A DNA stretch of 20,330 nt from Gammaproteobacteria bacterium (GCA_013214885.1 JABSRS010000010.1:2450-22779); one strand, 5' to 3'. Positions 1-7,470 are shown, numbered from the stretch's first letter. Notes: a model not told the origin generated them from the letters alone. A program made the numbers and translations.

Positions 1-932
1 TGGGCAGCACCTTTGTCTTATCACTACCTATCCATGCTCCGCAATCAGGGGGGGTAAGCACCTCACATGCTCAATTAAGCTTGAGCTCTCTTGTACAAGA
101 AGCCATCGAGCAAGAGGGAGAGCTAATAGAGTTGGGAGTTCAGAGGGATAAACTAGCAGTCCCGGTTCAGTCAAGTCGGTTCAAAGTGCTGGTGGTTGAG
201 GACAATGATCAAATGAGGAATTTTTTAACTCAGTGTCTCGAGAGTAAATTTGAGGTTATCAGTGCCGCGAATGGCCAAGAAGGGTTAGAGAAAGCGGTCG
301 AGCTGGTGCCTGATCTGATCTTAAGTGACATTATGATGCCGGTGATGGATGGGATTTCGATGTGTGAAAAACTTTACCACCACATAACCACCCAGCATAT
401 TCCTGTTATTTTGCTAACAGCAAAAAGTGATCCTGAAACAAGAATCGCAGGGCTTAATAATAAAGCGATCGACTTTATTACTAAGCCTTTTGATATGCAG
501 GTCTTATTATTAAAACTCGATAATTTACTTGAGTTAAGCCAGCGCCAACAATCGGCTAATCAAAAACATGTATTTCAACCAGAAACTGCGATACAGATTG
601 GCTCTGCCACTTTGTTTATTTCAGCGATCAAAGCGTGTTGCCAGGAACATTACGCCGATCCAAACTTTAACGTGGCTGTCATGGCTAAGAATATGGCGAT
701 GAGTGTCAGAAAGCTACAACGGATATCGATGGCTAACTTAGGGTTATCGCCCAATGAGATACTGAGAAACTATCGGTTAAATATTGCGTTGAGTATGCTC
801 CAAGCCAATCATAATGTGACTCAAAGTTATCTTGATTGTGGATTCTCGTCTGCCAGTTATTTTAGTCGGGTGTTTAAGGAGTATTACGGTTACAGCCCTA
901 GTAAGGCAAATTTAATTCAAACTAAACAATAA
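1..932 (+). CDS. Hybrid sensor histidine kinase / response regulator / AraC-type transcription factor, 5'-truncated by the window
   Basis: The reading frame is open from base 3 with no stop, so the gene begins before the window; the TTG at 81 is unlikely to be a real start. The first residues, GSTFVLSLP, match the G-S-T-F-x-L-x-L-P end of a histidine-kinase ATPase domain. After a short linker comes a receiver domain (about bases 190-530) with the acidic pair VEDN, the phospho-acceptor Asp in LILSDIMMP, the Thr of LLTAK and the Lys of ITKPF. The last 110 residues form an AraC/XylS double helix-turn-helix, ending in the typical CGFSSASYFSRVFKEYYGYSP. Such one-protein two-component systems usually sense a sugar or other ligand through a periplasmic domain and act on nearby genes, but the sensor and probable target genes lie outside the window. 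It converges on prmA, 38 bp between stops. The family is certain; the ligand is unknown. Confidence 0.9.
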   Translation, partial: GSTFVLSLPIHAPQSGGVSTSHAQLSLSSLVQEAIEQEGELIELGVQRDKLAVPVQSSRFKVLVVEDNDQMRNFLTQCLESKFEVISAANGQEGLEKAVELVPDLILSDIMMPVMDGISMCEKLYHHITTQHIPVILLTAKSDPETRIAGLNNKAIDFITKPFDMQVLLLKLDNLLELSQRQQSANQKHVFQPETAIQIGSATLFISAIKACCQEHYADPNFNVAVMAKNMAMSVRKLQRISMANLGLSPNEILRNYRLNIALSMLQANHNVTQSYLDCGFSSASYFSRVFKEYYGYSPSKANLIQTKQ

Positions 933-935
933 GTT

Positions 936-962
936 GCGGATGGATACATTATCACCACCCGC
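936..962. other. Imperfect inverted repeat between convergent genes
   Basis: GCGGATGG at 936-943 faces CCACCCGC at 955-962 across an 11-nt loop. One pair is mismatched on the plus strand and is a G-U wobble on the minus strand. It lies between the stops of the hybrid kinase and prmA. No T-run follows on either side, so it is at best a weak or factor-assisted terminator. Confidence 0.3.
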
Positions 963-970
963 GACAGTGA

Positions 971-1852
971 TTAACGCTTAACGCCGTTAAGTCTAATCCA
1001 CTCGTCTTGCTCAGTGGCTGGTGCCATGTCAAACCATTGGCCATAAACCTGACGCAACTTTTCTGCTTGTGACGGTAATAATCCAGATAATGCTAATGGA
1101 CCGCCAGATTTAACTAAACCCTGCATTAGCGGTGCGAGATCTTCAAGTGGTCCCGCTAGAATATTAGCCACTAAGACATCACCAATAATATCGTCTGGCT
1201 GATCTTGCGGTAAATAAAGCTCAATTTGATCTTCAACGCCATTACGCTTAGCGTTCTCTTTACTGGCTAAAATGGCTTGAGGGTCAATGTCGATACCCAC
1301 GACCCGTTTTGCGCCAAGTTTTAGGGCAGCAATGGCCAAAATTCCTGAACCACAGCCGAAATCGACCACGGTTTTACCGACTAAATCTAAGCCATCTAAC
1401 CAAGCTAAACACAGTGCCGTAGTTGGGTGGGTGCCAGTGCCAAACGCTAAGCCTGGGTCAAGCATCACGTTAACCGCTGTTGGATCTGGGACATCACGCC
1501 AGCTTGGGCAAATCCACAGACGCTTGCCAAACTTCATTGGGTGGAACTGATCCATCCACTCGCGGACCCAATCTTTGTCTTCAAGCGGTTCAATTTTGTG
1601 GGCAAAGTCACTGCCTAATTCGGGCTGAGCGGTTAAAAATGCCATCACCGCCGTCATATCTTGCTCGCCTTCATAAAGCGCAACGATATCGGTGTCACCC
1701 CATAGGCGTGTTTCGCCAGGCAGTGGTTCAAATACCGGGTTGTCCTTGGCATCTAAAAAGGTCACCGATAGGGCACCGCTGTCACTTAAAATGTCACCTA
1801 AGTGTTCGGCCGTTTTATCGGTTGCGTTTATTTTTAATTGGATCCAAGGCAT
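971..1852 (-). CDS. prmA: Ribosomal protein L11 methyltransferase
   Basis: PrmA trimethylates lysines and the N-terminal amine of ribosomal protein L11 in the cytoplasm, using S-adenosylmethionine. The 293-residue product has the family's usual length. The N-terminal ~100 residues form the L11-recognition domain. The catalytic domain shows [15 protein letters not shown] (131-145), the SAM-binding loop [15 protein letters not shown] (162-176), the acidic end of strand 2 in GIDIDP (186-191) and NILAGPL (230-236), which corresponds to the NPPY-like motif. The ATG lies 114 bp from the accC stop, but a terminator and a TATAAT box sit in that gap, so prmA probably has its own promoter. Downstream, where many gammaproteobacteria carry dusB-fis, there is a convergent hybrid kinase gene instead. 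Identification is firm. Confidence 0.97.
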   Translation of the reverse strand: MPWIQLKINATDKTAEHLGDILSDSGALSVTFLDAKDNPVFEPLPGETRLWGDTDIVALYEGEQDMTAVMAFLTAQPELGSDFAHKIEPLEDKDWVREWMDQFHPMKFGKRLWICPSWRDVPDPTAVNVMLDPGLAFGTGTHPTTALCLAWLDGLDLVGKTVVDFGCGSGILAIAALKLGAKRVVGIDIDPQAILASKENAKRNGVEDQIELYLPQDQPDDIIGDVLVANILAGPLEDLAPLMQGLVKSGGPLALSGLLPSQAEKLRQVYGQWFDMAPATEQDEWIRLNGVKR

Positions 1853-1885
1853 CAGTTACTCATTGTGTCAGTATTATTGCTGGGG

Positions 1886-1891
1886 ATTATA
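1886..1891 (-). promoter_or_regulatory. Candidate -10 box for prmA
   Basis: On the minus strand this reads TATAAT, 33 nt before the prmA start codon and downstream of the accC terminator. No good -35 hexamer is visible at 16-18 nt. Its placement between a terminator and a gene start is the main support. Confidence 0.4.
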
Positions 1892-1915
1892 GCCCATGAG
1901 ATTAACTAGGCACAT

Positions 1916-1944
1916 AAAAAAACCAGCACGAAGGCTGGTTTTTT
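1916..1944 (-). terminator. Rho-independent terminator after accC
   Basis: The arms AACCAGC (1921-1927) and GCTGGTT (1934-1940) enclose a 6-nt loop, and an A-run and a T-run flank the stem, so the hairpin ends in a U-tract on either strand. It lies 23 bp past the accC stop and should end the aroQ-accB-accC transcript before prmA. Confidence 0.88.
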
Positions 1945-1966
1945 AATAATTGAGAAAAACGACAGC

Positions 1967-3307
1967 TTACATGCCTAATTTTTTCTCAAGATAGTGGATG
2001 TTAGCGCCACCGTTTTGGAAGTTTTCATCTTCCATAATGCTTTGTTGTAATGGGGTATTGGTTTTAATCCCTTCAACAACCAGTTCGCTCAGTGCATTAC
2101 GCATCCGGGCAATCGCAATGCCACGGCTCTCACCATAGGTAATTAGCTTACCGATCATCGAATCATAATGCGGTGGTACTTTGTACCCTGCATAGATGTG
2201 AGAATCCCAACGAATACCTAAGCCACCTGGGGCATGGAAACGTTTGATTTCACCCGGTGATGGGATGAAAGTTACTGGGTCTTCAGCATTGATCCGACAT
2301 TCGATCGCATGGCCGCGAATTTTAACTTCATCTTGAGTAATTGATAAAGGTTGACCAGCAGCAATTCGCAGTTGCTCTTTAATTAAATCAATACCAGTAA
2401 CCATTTCAGTAACACAGTGTTCAACCTGAATACGGGTATTCATTTCAATGAAATAGAACTCACCGTTTTCATAAAGGAACTCGAAAGTACCTGCACCGCG
2501 ATAACCGATATCAACACAGGCTTTAGCACAGCGCTCGCCGATGAAACGACGAATTTCTTCGGTAATGCCAGGTGCTGGAGCTTCTTCAACAACTTTCTGA
2601 TGACGACGCTGCATTGAACAATCACGCTCACCTAAATGAATCGCATGACCTTGGCCATCGGCTAAGACCTGAACTTCGATATGACGTGGGTTTTCAAGGA
2701 ATTTTTCCATGTAAAGCTGGTCGTTATTAAAACAAGCTTTAGCTTCAGCTTTAGTGATAGCAATAATTTCAACCAGTTCGCCTTCGTTACGCACCACGCG
2801 CATGCCACGACCACCGCCGCCGCCAGACGCTTTAACGATAACTGGGTAGCCAATTCGTTTGCCTATTTTCTTATTAAGTGCCATATCGTCACCTAATACG
2901 CCGTCAGAACCGGGAACCGTAGGTACACCCGCTCTTTTCATGGCTTTGATTGCTGATACTTTATCACCCATTAGGCGAATAGTATCGGCTTGTGGGCCAA
3001 TGAAAATAAATCCTGACTGTTCTACTTGCTCGGCAAAATCAGCATTTTCGGCTAGGAAACCATAGCCTGGGTGGATAGCTACTGCGCCAGTAACTTCAGC
3101 AGCACTTATTATTGCTGGAATGTTTAAGTAGCTCTGCGCCGCTGGTGCTGGCCCGATACATATTGTTTCATCAGCCAATAATACGTGCTTTAACTCGCGA
3201 TCAGCCGTTGAGTGAATTGCCACGGTCTTAATACCCATTTCTTTACAGGCACGAAGAATACGTAAGGCAATCTCACCACGGTTAGCGATTACTATTTTAT
3301 CTAACAT
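1967..3307 (-). CDS. accC: Acetyl-CoA carboxylase, biotin carboxylase subunit
   Basis: AccC carboxylates the biotin on AccB with ATP and bicarbonate, the first half-reaction of malonyl-CoA synthesis for fatty acids. The 446 residues match the family (E. coli has 449). The N-terminal fold starts [20 protein letters not shown]. The ATP-grasp glycine loop is [13 protein letters not shown], followed by [16 protein letters not shown] and the metal/catalytic stretch [12 protein letters not shown]. The residue after this His is Cys (VEHCVTE) where the family nearly always has Pro (VEHPVTE); this is a local oddity in an otherwise intact enzyme. The gene lies 11 bp downstream of accB in the same operon, so the two subunits should be co-expressed. 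Confidence 0.98.
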   Translation of the reverse strand: MLDKIVIANRGEIALRILRACKEMGIKTVAIHSTADRELKHVLLADETICIGPAPAAQSYLNIPAIISAAEVTGAVAIHPGYGFLAENADFAEQVEQSGFIFIGPQADTIRLMGDKVSAIKAMKRAGVPTVPGSDGVLGDDMALNKKIGKRIGYPVIVKASGGGGGRGMRVVRNEGELVEIIAITKAEAKACFNNDQLYMEKFLENPRHIEVQVLADGQGHAIHLGERDCSMQRRHQKVVEEAPAPGITEEIRRFIGERCAKACVDIGYRGAGTFEFLYENGEFYFIEMNTRIQVEHCVTEMVTGIDLIKEQLRIAAGQPLSITQDEVKIRGHAIECRINAEDPVTFIPSPGEIKRFHAPGGLGIRWDSHIYAGYKVPPHYDSMIGKLITYGESRGIAIARMRNALSELVVEGIKTNTPLQQSIMEDENFQNGGANIHYLEKKLGM

Positions 3308-3318
3308 AACAGTTGGCC

Positions 3319-3765
3319 TTATTCGATGATTACTAGAACCTGATCAAATTCAACCGCTGCGCCATCTTCAACTTCGATAGCAACAACAGTACCCGCTTTA
3401 TCCGATTCAATTTGATTCATCATTTTCATCGCTTCAACGATACATAATGTGTCGCCAACTTTTACTTTACTACCCACTTCAACAAAAGGCTTAGCTTCTG
3501 GTGATGCTGCGCGGTAGAAACTACCAACCATTGGTGACTTTACTTGATGACCAGTAACAACTGCTGGGGCAGCGTCGGCAACTGGAGCAGCAGCAACAAC
3601 TGCTGCAATCGGAGCGGCAACTGGGGCTGCAGCATATGCAACAGGCGCTGCAATAGGAGCGGCACGGCTGATGCGTACAGATTCTTCACCTTCTGAAATT
3701 TCCAGCTCAGTAATACCAGACTCTTCAACTAGCTCAATTAATTTTTTAATCTTACGAATATCCAT
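3319..3765 (-). CDS. accB: Biotin carboxyl carrier protein of acetyl-CoA carboxylase
   Basis: AccB carries the biotin that shuttles CO2 between biotin carboxylase and carboxyltransferase. The 148-residue protein has a helical N-terminus ([17 protein letters not shown]), a flexible Ala/Pro/Val-rich linker at about 36-70, and a C-terminal biotinyl domain. The biotinylation motif EAMKMMNQ is intact with Lys114, the target of the BirA ligase. It sits between aroQ (13 bp gap) and accC (11 bp gap). The linker DNA is a low-complexity run of GCA/GCT/GCC-type codons. Identification is certain. Confidence 0.98.
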   Translation of the reverse strand: MDIRKIKKLIELVEESGITELEISEGEESVRISRAAPIAAPVAYAAAPVAAPIAAVVAAAPVADAAPAVVTGHQVKSPMVGSFYRAASPEAKPFVEVGSKVKVGDTLCIVEAMKMMNQIESDKAGTVVAIEVEDGAAVEFDQVLVIIE

Positions 3766-3778
3766 GGTTATTCTCTTT

Positions 3779-4231
3779 TTATTCAGTTGAGGGCTGTGAT
3801 AGATGTGTCACTGCCGCATGTAAGGCGTATTCATAACCCGCGCTACCTAATCCGCAAATCACTCCAACAGCGATATCACTGAAATAAGAATGTTGACGAA
3901 AAGCTTCACGTTTATGAACGTTTGATAAATGAACTTCTATAAAAGGAATATCTACCGCTAAGATCGCATCTCGCAACGCAACGCTGGTATGCGTAAACGC
4001 GGCAGGATTGATGATAATAAAATCGGCATCACATTGGTGAATAGCATTAATTAACTCAAATTCGGCATTTGATTGAATATGGTCTAATGTAATCGCCATA
4101 TCTTGCGCTTTTTTGGTTAAGTTGCCGACTATTTGTTCTAAAGTTAGGTGACCATAAAGACCTGGCTCTCGGCGTCCTAACATATTTAAATTTGGACCAT
4201 TTACCAGTAATACACGGCTATTTTCGCTCAT
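3779..4231 (-). CDS. aroQ: 3-dehydroquinate dehydratase, type II
   Basis: This enzyme converts 3-dehydroquinate to 3-dehydroshikimate in the shikimate pathway to aromatic amino acids and catecholates. The 150 residues fit the small dodecameric type II enzymes. Visible motifs are [17 protein letters not shown] with the catalytic Tyr26, [28 protein letters not shown], and [14 protein letters not shown] with the catalytic His101. It is the first gene of aroQ-accB-accC, an order known from several gammaproteobacteria. The ATG is preceded by AGAGG and GCAAG; neither is a strong, well-spaced ribosome site. Confidence 0.97.
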   Translation of the reverse strand: MSENSRVLLVNGPNLNMLGRREPGLYGHLTLEQIVGNLTKKAQDMAITLDHIQSNAEFELINAIHQCDADFIIINPAAFTHTSVALRDAILAVDIPFIEVHLSNVHKREAFRQHSYFSDIAVGVICGLGSAGYEYALHAAVTHLSQPSTE

Positions 4232-4263
4232 CTTGCTGACATCCTCTGAGTATATCTAATAAC

Positions 4264-4284
4264 GTGAAATAAAGTGACTTTCAC
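4264..4284. repeat. Inverted repeat upstream of aroQ
   Basis: GTGAAA at 4264-4269 and TTTCAC at 4279-4284 flank a 9-nt spacer, and a nested palindrome AAAGT-G-ACTTT lies at 4271-4281. It sits 33-53 bp upstream of the aroQ ATG, where it could be an operator or a leader hairpin. It does not match any operator I recognise. Confidence 0.3.
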
Positions 4285-4340
4285 AGTGTGGTAGGGCCAA
4301 AAATCGTTAACAAGCACTAGATATTCCTTACTTACTGCAC

Positions 4341-4346
4341 ATTATA
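4341..4346 (-). promoter_or_regulatory. Candidate -10 box for aroQ-accB-accC
   Basis: This reads TATAAT on the minus strand, about 110 bp upstream of aroQ, within a TGTATATAAT context. No convincing -35 hexamer lies at the right spacing. It is the best promoter-like element in the 239-bp gap between the membrane-protein gene and aroQ. Confidence 0.35.
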
Positions 4347-4409
4347 TACATTTACTAGCATTTAGCAGCCAAATACTGGTCTTATCACCTACGATGCCTA
4401 CTTTGGATG

Positions 4410-4433
4410 TAAGATATTAATTTATTTATCTTA
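4410..4433. repeat. AT-rich inverted repeat
   Basis: TAAGATA (4410-4416) and TATCTTA (4427-4433) form a perfect 7-bp inverted repeat with a 10-nt spacer, just beyond the terminator of the membrane-protein gene. Function is unknown; it may be incidental in AT-rich DNA. Confidence 0.3.
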
Positions 4434-4444
4434 GTCTAAAAATC

Positions 4445-4468
4445 AAAAAAAGCCGCTCTCCGAGAGGG
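4445..4468 (-). terminator. Rho-independent terminator of the PhoP/PhoQ-like operon
   Basis: On the minus strand a short stem (CC-CTCT pairing with AGAG-GG, one bulged base, 3-nt loop) is followed by C and seven T. It begins 3 bp past the stop of the 104-residue membrane protein. The stem is short and bulged, so strength is moderate. Confidence 0.65.
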
Positions 4469-4470
4469 AT

Positions 4471-4785
4471 TTAGATCGCCCCTGTCATCTTCATGAAGGT
4501 GTAATAGCCCGTAGAGCCACTGGCTATGATGATCAAAATATTGATAATACGGAGCCACTTAACTGACGTTGTCGCGATTTTTGTCTTAAATGTGCCTAAA
4601 ATCCCTAAAGCGGCCGCTAGCATCATGCCTTCTGCCAGCGTAAACGTAATGGCAAAGGCAACTGCTGGATCGCCCCCTGGTTGAAACTTAAATACTAGTG
4701 CCACTAATGTCGCGACAATCATCGCCGCACCACTTGGAAAAAAGCACAGTAAATACCATGCTCGTTGTGTCGAGTTACTTAACAT
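4471..4785 (-). CDS. Small three-helix inner-membrane protein of unknown function
   Basis: I do not recognise a family. The 104 residues contain three hydrophobic segments: about 11-31 (LLCFFPSGAAMIVATLVALVF), 42-63 (VAFAITFTLAEGMMLAAALGIL) and 78-95, with a basic stretch (KTKIATTSVKW) between the second and third. It lies 17 bp downstream of the sensor kinase and ends at a terminator, so it is probably the last gene of the PepSY-regulator-kinase operon. The ATG is preceded by AGGCAATAAA. A role linked to the sensor kinase, such as a membrane accessory, is a guess based on position only. Confidence 0.75.
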   Translation of the reverse strand: MLSNSTQRAWYLLCFFPSGAAMIVATLVALVFKFQPGGDPAVAFAITFTLAEGMMLAAALGILGTFKTKIATTSVKWLRIINILIIIASGSTGYYTFMKMTGAI

Positions 4786-4802
4786 TTTATTGCCTATTTC
4801 GA

Positions 4803-6176
4803 TTAATAATGGTGTTTTGGAAAGGTAATAATAAACTTAGCACCCAACAAATCAGATTGCTCGATAGTCAGTTGACCTTGGTAGCTTTTTACAATATCAA
4901 CCACCACGGCCATGCCTATTCCTTGTCCTTGTTCCTGAGTATCTAATCTTGCACCGCGCTGGGTAATCTTTTCACGCTGTTGCTCTTCGATACCTATCCC
5001 ATTATCTTCAACAATCAATTGTAAATGTTGTTTTTGATCAACAACACTGACTTTTACTTCACCTGCACCATATTTATAGGCGTTATCCATTAAATTGCCG
5101 AGTAACTCCATCAAGTCACCTTGATCGCCTTGAAAGTGACTTACTTGCTTAATTCTGATTTCGCACAGTACGCATTTGTCATGATAGACCTTATCGAGCG
5201 CATTTTTAATCTGTAGCGTATGCTCTAAAATATTGACCCGAGTAATACCTGTGACTTGTTGTGATACCACGGCGCGCTGGAGTTGATAGCGAACAATTTG
5301 ATCCATCCGCTGGCACTGCTCTTTGGCGATAGCGACTAAATCGCTATGCTCTTTGGCGATAGCGACTAAATCGCTACTATTATCGTTAGCGGCATTACTT
5401 AATACGGCCAGTGGAGTCTTTAATGAATGGGCCAGATCGCCAAGGCGTTGATGGTACCTTTCACGTTGTTTGCGTTCACTATCAATTAAGCGATTGAGAT
5501 TGCCTGTTAAACGATTTAGCTCATTGGGATAGCTATCACTTAAGGCATCGATATAACCCTCTTCAATTTGTTTTAGTTCACTGGCTAAGTGCTGAAGTGG
5601 TTTGAGTCCGCGGCTCAGTAACAAATGCTGAGCAGCAAGTAGCATCACAGCAACGCCTGTTAATCCTAGCCATAACCGTTGTCGGTAGCTGTGTAGTGAT
5701 GCTTGATAGGGGGCGTTGTCTTCCATCACCACAAAGGTATATTGATAATCCCTGCCATTGCTTTCTTCGATAGTGCCATAGGTTGCGACAAATAACCCAA
5801 CACCAGGGTGATTGTTATCGGCTGAAAAAGAGCTTTGACCAGGCCTTTGCGGATAGGCACTAATGGCTGAAATATTTAAGGCCGATTTTGAGCGCCATAG
5901 TTCAGAACCTGCACGATCGAGTACGTAACCATAAAGTCCTGAGTTAACTTGGTTAAATCTTGGTTCTTGTTGGTATGCCGGAACAATGAGGTATTTTCCT
6001 TGTTGTTCTGAATTGGAAATTAAACTTAAAATATGAAGTTGCAACTTTTCTTGGGTTGCAGTTTTTGCTGCACTGCTAAAAGCTGAGTCGAGGATCGCAG
6101 CGGTAATGCTAAAGAAAATTAATGACAATAAGCTAGCAATGATTAAGATGCGGGTACGTAATGAATAGCGGTTCAA
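4803..6176 (-). CDS. PhoQ-like sensor histidine kinase
   Basis: This 457-residue inner-membrane kinase should phosphorylate the response regulator encoded upstream. It has a first membrane helix (8-28), a periplasmic sensor domain (about 30-165), a second helix (168-187), a HAMP-like linker, and the dimerisation domain with the phospho-acceptor His250 in LAHSLKTPLAVL, as in PhoQ. The ATPase domain shows the N box NLMDNAYKYG, DNGIGI and GQGIGMAV. Residues 268-287 are two copies of SDLVAIAKE(H/Q), encoded by an exact 30-bp duplication. The start is TTG: an in-frame stop lies three codons upstream and AAGGA (6183-6187) is 6 nt before it. A terminator hairpin separates it from the regulator. The signal is unknown, and PhoQ-type Mg2+/peptide sensing should not be assumed. 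Confidence 0.92.
   Translation of the reverse strand: MNRYSLRTRILIIASLLSLIFFSITAAILDSAFSSAAKTATQEKLQLHILSLISNSEQQGKYLIVPAYQQEPRFNQVNSGLYGYVLDRAGSELWRSKSALNISAISAYPQRPGQSSFSADNNHPGVGLFVATYGTIEESNGRDYQYTFVVMEDNAPYQASLHSYRQRLWLGLTGVAVMLLAAQHLLLSRGLKPLQHLASELKQIEEGYIDALSDSYPNELNRLTGNLNRLIDSERKQRERYHQRLGDLAHSLKTPLAVLSNAANDNSSDLVAIAKEHSDLVAIAKEQCQRMDQIVRYQLQRAVVSQQVTGITRVNILEHTLQIKNALDKVYHDKCVLCEIRIKQVSHFQGDQGDLMELLGNLMDNAYKYGAGEVKVSVVDQKQHLQLIVEDNGIGIEEQQREKITQRGARLDTQEQGQGIGMAVVVDIVKSYQGQLTIEQSDLLGAKFIITFPKHHY
5317..5376. repeat. Exact 30-bp tandem duplication inside the sensor kinase gene
   Basis: Bases 5317-5346 and 5347-5376 are identical over all 30 bp, and the match breaks on both outer sides. 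The unit encodes ten residues and keeps the frame, giving SDLVAIAKEH followed by SDLVAIAKEQ. With no silent differences between the copies, the duplication looks recent or is kept identical by slippage. Confidence 0.97.
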
Positions 6177-6191
6177 AGTTAGTCCTTAACT

Positions 6192-6215
6192 AAAAAGCCA
6201 GCATTGTGCTGGCTT
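6192..6215 (-). terminator. Intercistronic terminator between response regulator and kinase
   Basis: AAGCCAGC (6195-6202) and GCTGGCTT (6208-6215) form a perfect 8-bp stem with a 5-nt loop. On the minus strand the stem runs into TTTTT. It lies 7 bp after the regulator stop, and its T-run ends just before the kinase ribosome site (6183-6187). It should reduce kinase transcription relative to the regulator. Confidence 0.8.
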
Positions 6216-6222
6216 GGTTACT

Positions 6223-6906
6223 TTAATTATTGGCTAATGCAGGATTGATTCTGTAGCCTCGACCGCGCAGAGTTTCAATCGGTTCAAGGGTGCCATTTGG
6301 ATCGAGTTTTTTACGGAGTCGACGAATGAAAACTTCAATAACATTCGAATCTCGATCATAGTCTTGATCGTAAATATGCTCGGTGAGAATAGTCTTAGAT
6401 ACCACCTGATGAGGGTGGGTCAGTAAATACTCCATTACTTTATATTCGTAGGCGGTTAGTTCAACATCGCTGCCGTTTAGTGAAACGATCTGGGCATTTA
6501 AGTCGAGTGTTATTGGACCAAAGGCCTGAGTTGCACTGGCCATGCCGACACTGCGGCGCAATAGCGCTTTGACCCGAGCCTGCAGTTCATCCATTTCAAA
6601 TGGTTTAGTTAAATAATCATCGGCACCACTATCGAGACCACGAACTTTCTCTTGCCATTGATCGCGGGCGGTTAAAATTAAGATTGGAAAATTCTTTTCT
6701 TGCAATCGTAATTGCTTGATCACTTCCATGCCATCAATTTTAGGCAAGCCAAGATCAATAATTGCTAAATCGTATGGATATTCGGTGCCTTGAAATAAGC
6801 CATCTTCGCCGTTATCTGCGGTATCAACAGCGTAACCTTGTTTGGTCATGTTGTCGGCTAGTTGTTGTTGTAGCTGAGGTTCATCTTCAATGATTAAAAT
6901 GCGCAT
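6223..6906 (-). CDS. PhoP-like OmpR-family response regulator
   Basis: This is a 227-residue cytoplasmic transcription factor. The receiver domain has the acidic pair IEDE, the phospho-acceptor Asp51 in IIDLGLP, Thr79 in LTARD and Lys101 in LTKPF. The C-terminal winged helix (about 128-222) ends in the OmpR-type VIEVFIRRLRKKL and ETLRGRGYRIN. The context LTARDQWQEKV resembles PhoP (LTARESWQDKV). AGGGA lies 7 nt before the ATG. It follows the PepSY gene by 14 bp and precedes its kinase by 46 bp. Family and partnership are firm; the regulon is not visible here. Confidence 0.95.
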   Translation of the reverse strand: MRILIIEDEPQLQQQLADNMTKQGYAVDTADNGEDGLFQGTEYPYDLAIIDLGLPKIDGMEVIKQLRLQEKNFPILILTARDQWQEKVRGLDSGADDYLTKPFEMDELQARVKALLRRSVGMASATQAFGPITLDLNAQIVSLNGSDVELTAYEYKVMEYLLTHPHQVVSKTILTEHIYDQDYDRDSNVIEVFIRRLRKKLDPNGTLEPIETLRGRGYRINPALANN

Positions 6907-6920
6907 ATTGTTCCCTATCG

Positions 6921-7184
6921 CTATGGTTTTCTTTCTAAAATTTTGCCAGTGCTAGCATCAACATACACCATTTTGACCCGGCCTTGGTCTTTTTTGAATT
7001 TTATTCTTATTTTAAAATATTGTTTATTCGATGCTTTTATTTTAGAGATAGCTAATACTTTTGCATTGTATTTAGATGCGACACTTTTTGCTGCTTGTTG
7101 CTCGGTCACTGAGCCAGCAAAAGCGATAGAGCTGGAGATGTATAATGTGATTATTAGCGTAAGGATAATTTTTGTTAGTGCCAT
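6921..7184 (-). CDS. Small secreted PepSY-domain protein
   Basis: The 87-residue protein starts with a signal peptide (about 1-23, ending IAFA before GS). The remaining ~60 residues form one PepSY domain: VTEQQAAKSVASKYNAKVLAISK, then FKIRIKFKKDQGRVKMVYVDASTGKILE with the characteristic V-D-x-x-T-G-x-I. It is probably periplasmic. It is the first gene of an operon with a PhoP/PhoQ-like pair, suggesting it modulates the kinase's periplasmic sensor or is a co-regulated envelope protein. PepSY domains are often inhibitory or binding modules. The ATG is preceded by TGAGAAAAAA, a weak ribosome site. Confidence 0.85.
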   Translation of the reverse strand: MALTKIILTLIITLYISSSIAFAGSVTEQQAAKSVASKYNAKVLAISKIKASNKQYFKIRIKFKKDQGRVKMVYVDASTGKILERKP

Positions 7185-7211
7185 TTTTTTCTCAGTTTAA
7201 ATTAAAACTTA

Positions 7212-7239
7212 TAAAATAACCAAATATGTAGTTATTTTA
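7212..7239. promoter_or_regulatory. 9-bp inverted repeat upstream of the PepSY-regulator-kinase operon
   Basis: TAAAATAAC (7212-7220) and GTTATTTTA (7231-7239) are a perfect inverted repeat with a 10-nt spacer, 27-55 bp upstream of the PepSY start codon. It could be an operator for the operon or a leader hairpin. It does not fit the direct-repeat layout of a classical PhoP box. Confidence 0.4.
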
Positions 7240-7470
7240 CGCTGATTGATCCACTTCCTATCCCTAGAGCCGTGCGTAACAGGTCAATTCCTTTGAGTCG
7301 TAGAGTACATTATATCGGGTAATCTACAAACGCTCTTTTAATTTAGTTTAAAATATTGTTTTAATCCCTGATAATTACATTTTGCTTGCTCTTGAACAGC
7401 TATTTTGGTTTATTCTAAATCTATTTTCTCATTGTATTGGTTGAAATATGAACTTTGGCTGAACTATCAT

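Noticed and set aside
81..932. Free-standing response regulator starting at TTG 81
   Set aside because: The frame is open to the window edge and the upstream residues are the end of a kinase ATPase domain, so this is the tail of a hybrid kinase.
1287..1899. Plus-strand open frames across prmA
   Set aside because: They lie antisense to a firmly identified gene and encode no recognisable domains; they are shadows.
3560..3670. Possible tandem repeat in accB
   Set aside because: It is the ordinary Ala/Pro/Val linker of BCCP encoded by similar codons, not a discrete repeat array.
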